This document shows positions 11,717 through 12,237 of a DNA stretch of 12,237 bases, piece after piece (the first letter of the stretch is position 1; every line of letters starts with the position of its first letter). Location of the stretch: NCBI GenBank assembly GCA_903840825.1, contig CAIMHL010000081.1, forward strand, positions 1 to 12,237. The letters run 5' to 3'. The notes beneath the pieces were generated by a model. It saw only the letters and a list, made by a program, of their open reading frames with translations. It did not search any database and was not told where the DNA came from. A program made the translations under genes and the position numbers. The stretch comes from an uncultured beta proteobacterium. Lineage in GTDB: Bacteria; Pseudomonadota; Gammaproteobacteria; Burkholderiales; Burkholderiaceae_C.

Positions 11717-12237
11717 AGTGATTCTTGAAGCGCGTTGAGCATGAGCTGATTTTCTTCAGCGGTGCCCACCGTCAGGCGCAGGCAATTGGCCAGCAATGGG
11801 TGCATTTTAGAAACGTTCTTGATGAGGACGTGGCGAATCTTCATCCCGACGAAGGTTTTTTGTGCATCAGGCACGCGAACCAGAATCATATTGGCGTCAC
11901 TGGGGTACACCTGCACCCCCGACAGCTGGGCCAAAGCCGACAACAACAGCCCGCGCTGAGCTCGCAAATCAGCGGCTTGCGCGGCAAAAACAGCCTGGTG
12001 CTCCAAGGCAAAGAGCGCACATTCGCAGTTCAGGACACTGATATTGTAGGGCGGACGCACTTTATCCACCTCGGCGATCAGGGCTTTGGGGCCCATCATG
12101 TAGCCCAAGCGAATGCCCGCCAGCCCAAATTTACTCAGGGTGCGCATGAGCAGCACATGGGAGTGGCGACTGATGCGGTCGATGTAGCTCCTGCTGGAAA
12201 AAGGCTGGTAGGCCTCGTCCATCACCACCAAGCCACC
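11713..12237 (-). CDS. hisC: Histidinol-phosphate aminotransferase HisC, C-terminal part (runs off the right edge)
   Basis: 174 codons plus stop are present; the N-terminal half lies beyond the window. It is a fold-type I PLP enzyme that transaminates imidazole acetol phosphate to histidinol phosphate. GGLVVMDEAYQPF at the edge holds the PLP-contacting aspartate and tyrosine. RTLSKFGLAGIRLGYMMG carries the Schiff-base lysine (SK) and phosphate-binding arginine. CLRLTVG near the C-terminus holds the substrate carboxylate arginine. The reading frame is open to position 12237, so this is truncation by the window edge and not a pseudogene. It is the first visible gene of the his block, overlapping hisB by 4 nt. 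Confidence 0.95.
   Translation of the reverse strand, partial: GGLVVMDEAYQPFSSRSYIDRISRHSHVLLMRTLSKFGLAGIRLGYMMGPKALIAEVDKVRPPYNISVLNCECALFALEHQAVFAAQAADLRAQRGLLLSALAQLSGVQVYPSDANMILVRVPDAQKTFVGMKIRHVLIKNVSKMHPLLANCLRLTVGTAEENQLMLNALQESL

Noticed and set aside
1..12237. Mobile elements, CRISPR arrays, tRNA or rRNA genes, toxin-antitoxin or phage-defence genes
   Set aside because: I read both strands for transposase-like genes, terminal inverted repeats, spaced direct repeats and RNA gene signatures and found none. The gene content is housekeeping, with no gap over 200 bp.

Overview
The window reads as housekeeping chromosome from a betaproteobacterium, most likely Burkholderiales/Comamonadaceae (Rhodoferax- or Polaromonas-like). 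This rests on the gene order his – HIT – tatABC – degQ-like protease – nif3 – pdxA – mscL – petABC, the PVWY form of the cytochrome b Qo motif, and the protein styles of Rieske, TatB and HisI. No database search was possible, so the placement is inference. I see no mobile element, CRISPR array, rRNA or tRNA, and no obvious horizontally acquired island.

Layout. Positions 1-2150 (minus strand) hold the cytochrome bc1 operon petA-petB-petC, with only the signal peptide of petC inside the window. A 143-bp divergent spacer (2151-2293) separates it from mscL (plus). pdxA (minus) converges on mscL and is preceded in its own transcript by a nif3/ybgI-family gene. A 197-bp divergent spacer (4559-4755) carries two palindromic sites and leads into a membrane-anchored, one-PDZ HtrA-type protease (plus). 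From 5923 to the right edge, everything is one minus-strand block, transcribed as hisC(partial)-hisB-hisH-hisA-hisF-hisI-hisE-HIT-tatA-tatB-tatC.

How the genes work together. hisC, B, H, A, F, I and E cover most of histidine biosynthesis from PRPP and ATP; hisG and hisD are not in the window. A HIT-family nucleotide hydrolase is coupled to hisE by a 4-nt overlap. The Tat translocase follows in the same direction, and a likely Tat substrate, the Rieske protein PetA, is encoded at the other end of the window. Its signal carries Lys-Arg in place of the usual Arg-Arg.

The most unexpected structure is at the level of translation starts. Genes with a good Shine-Dalgarno sequence (petA, petB, petC, mscL, tatA) are ordinary. 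Nearly all the others begin within about 9 nt of a stop codon: either that of the preceding gene, or that of a short ATG-started ORF in the leader (before tatB, hisI, hisH, degQ-like and nif3). This suggests termination-reinitiation and deserves a statistical and comparative test. It may still be chance.
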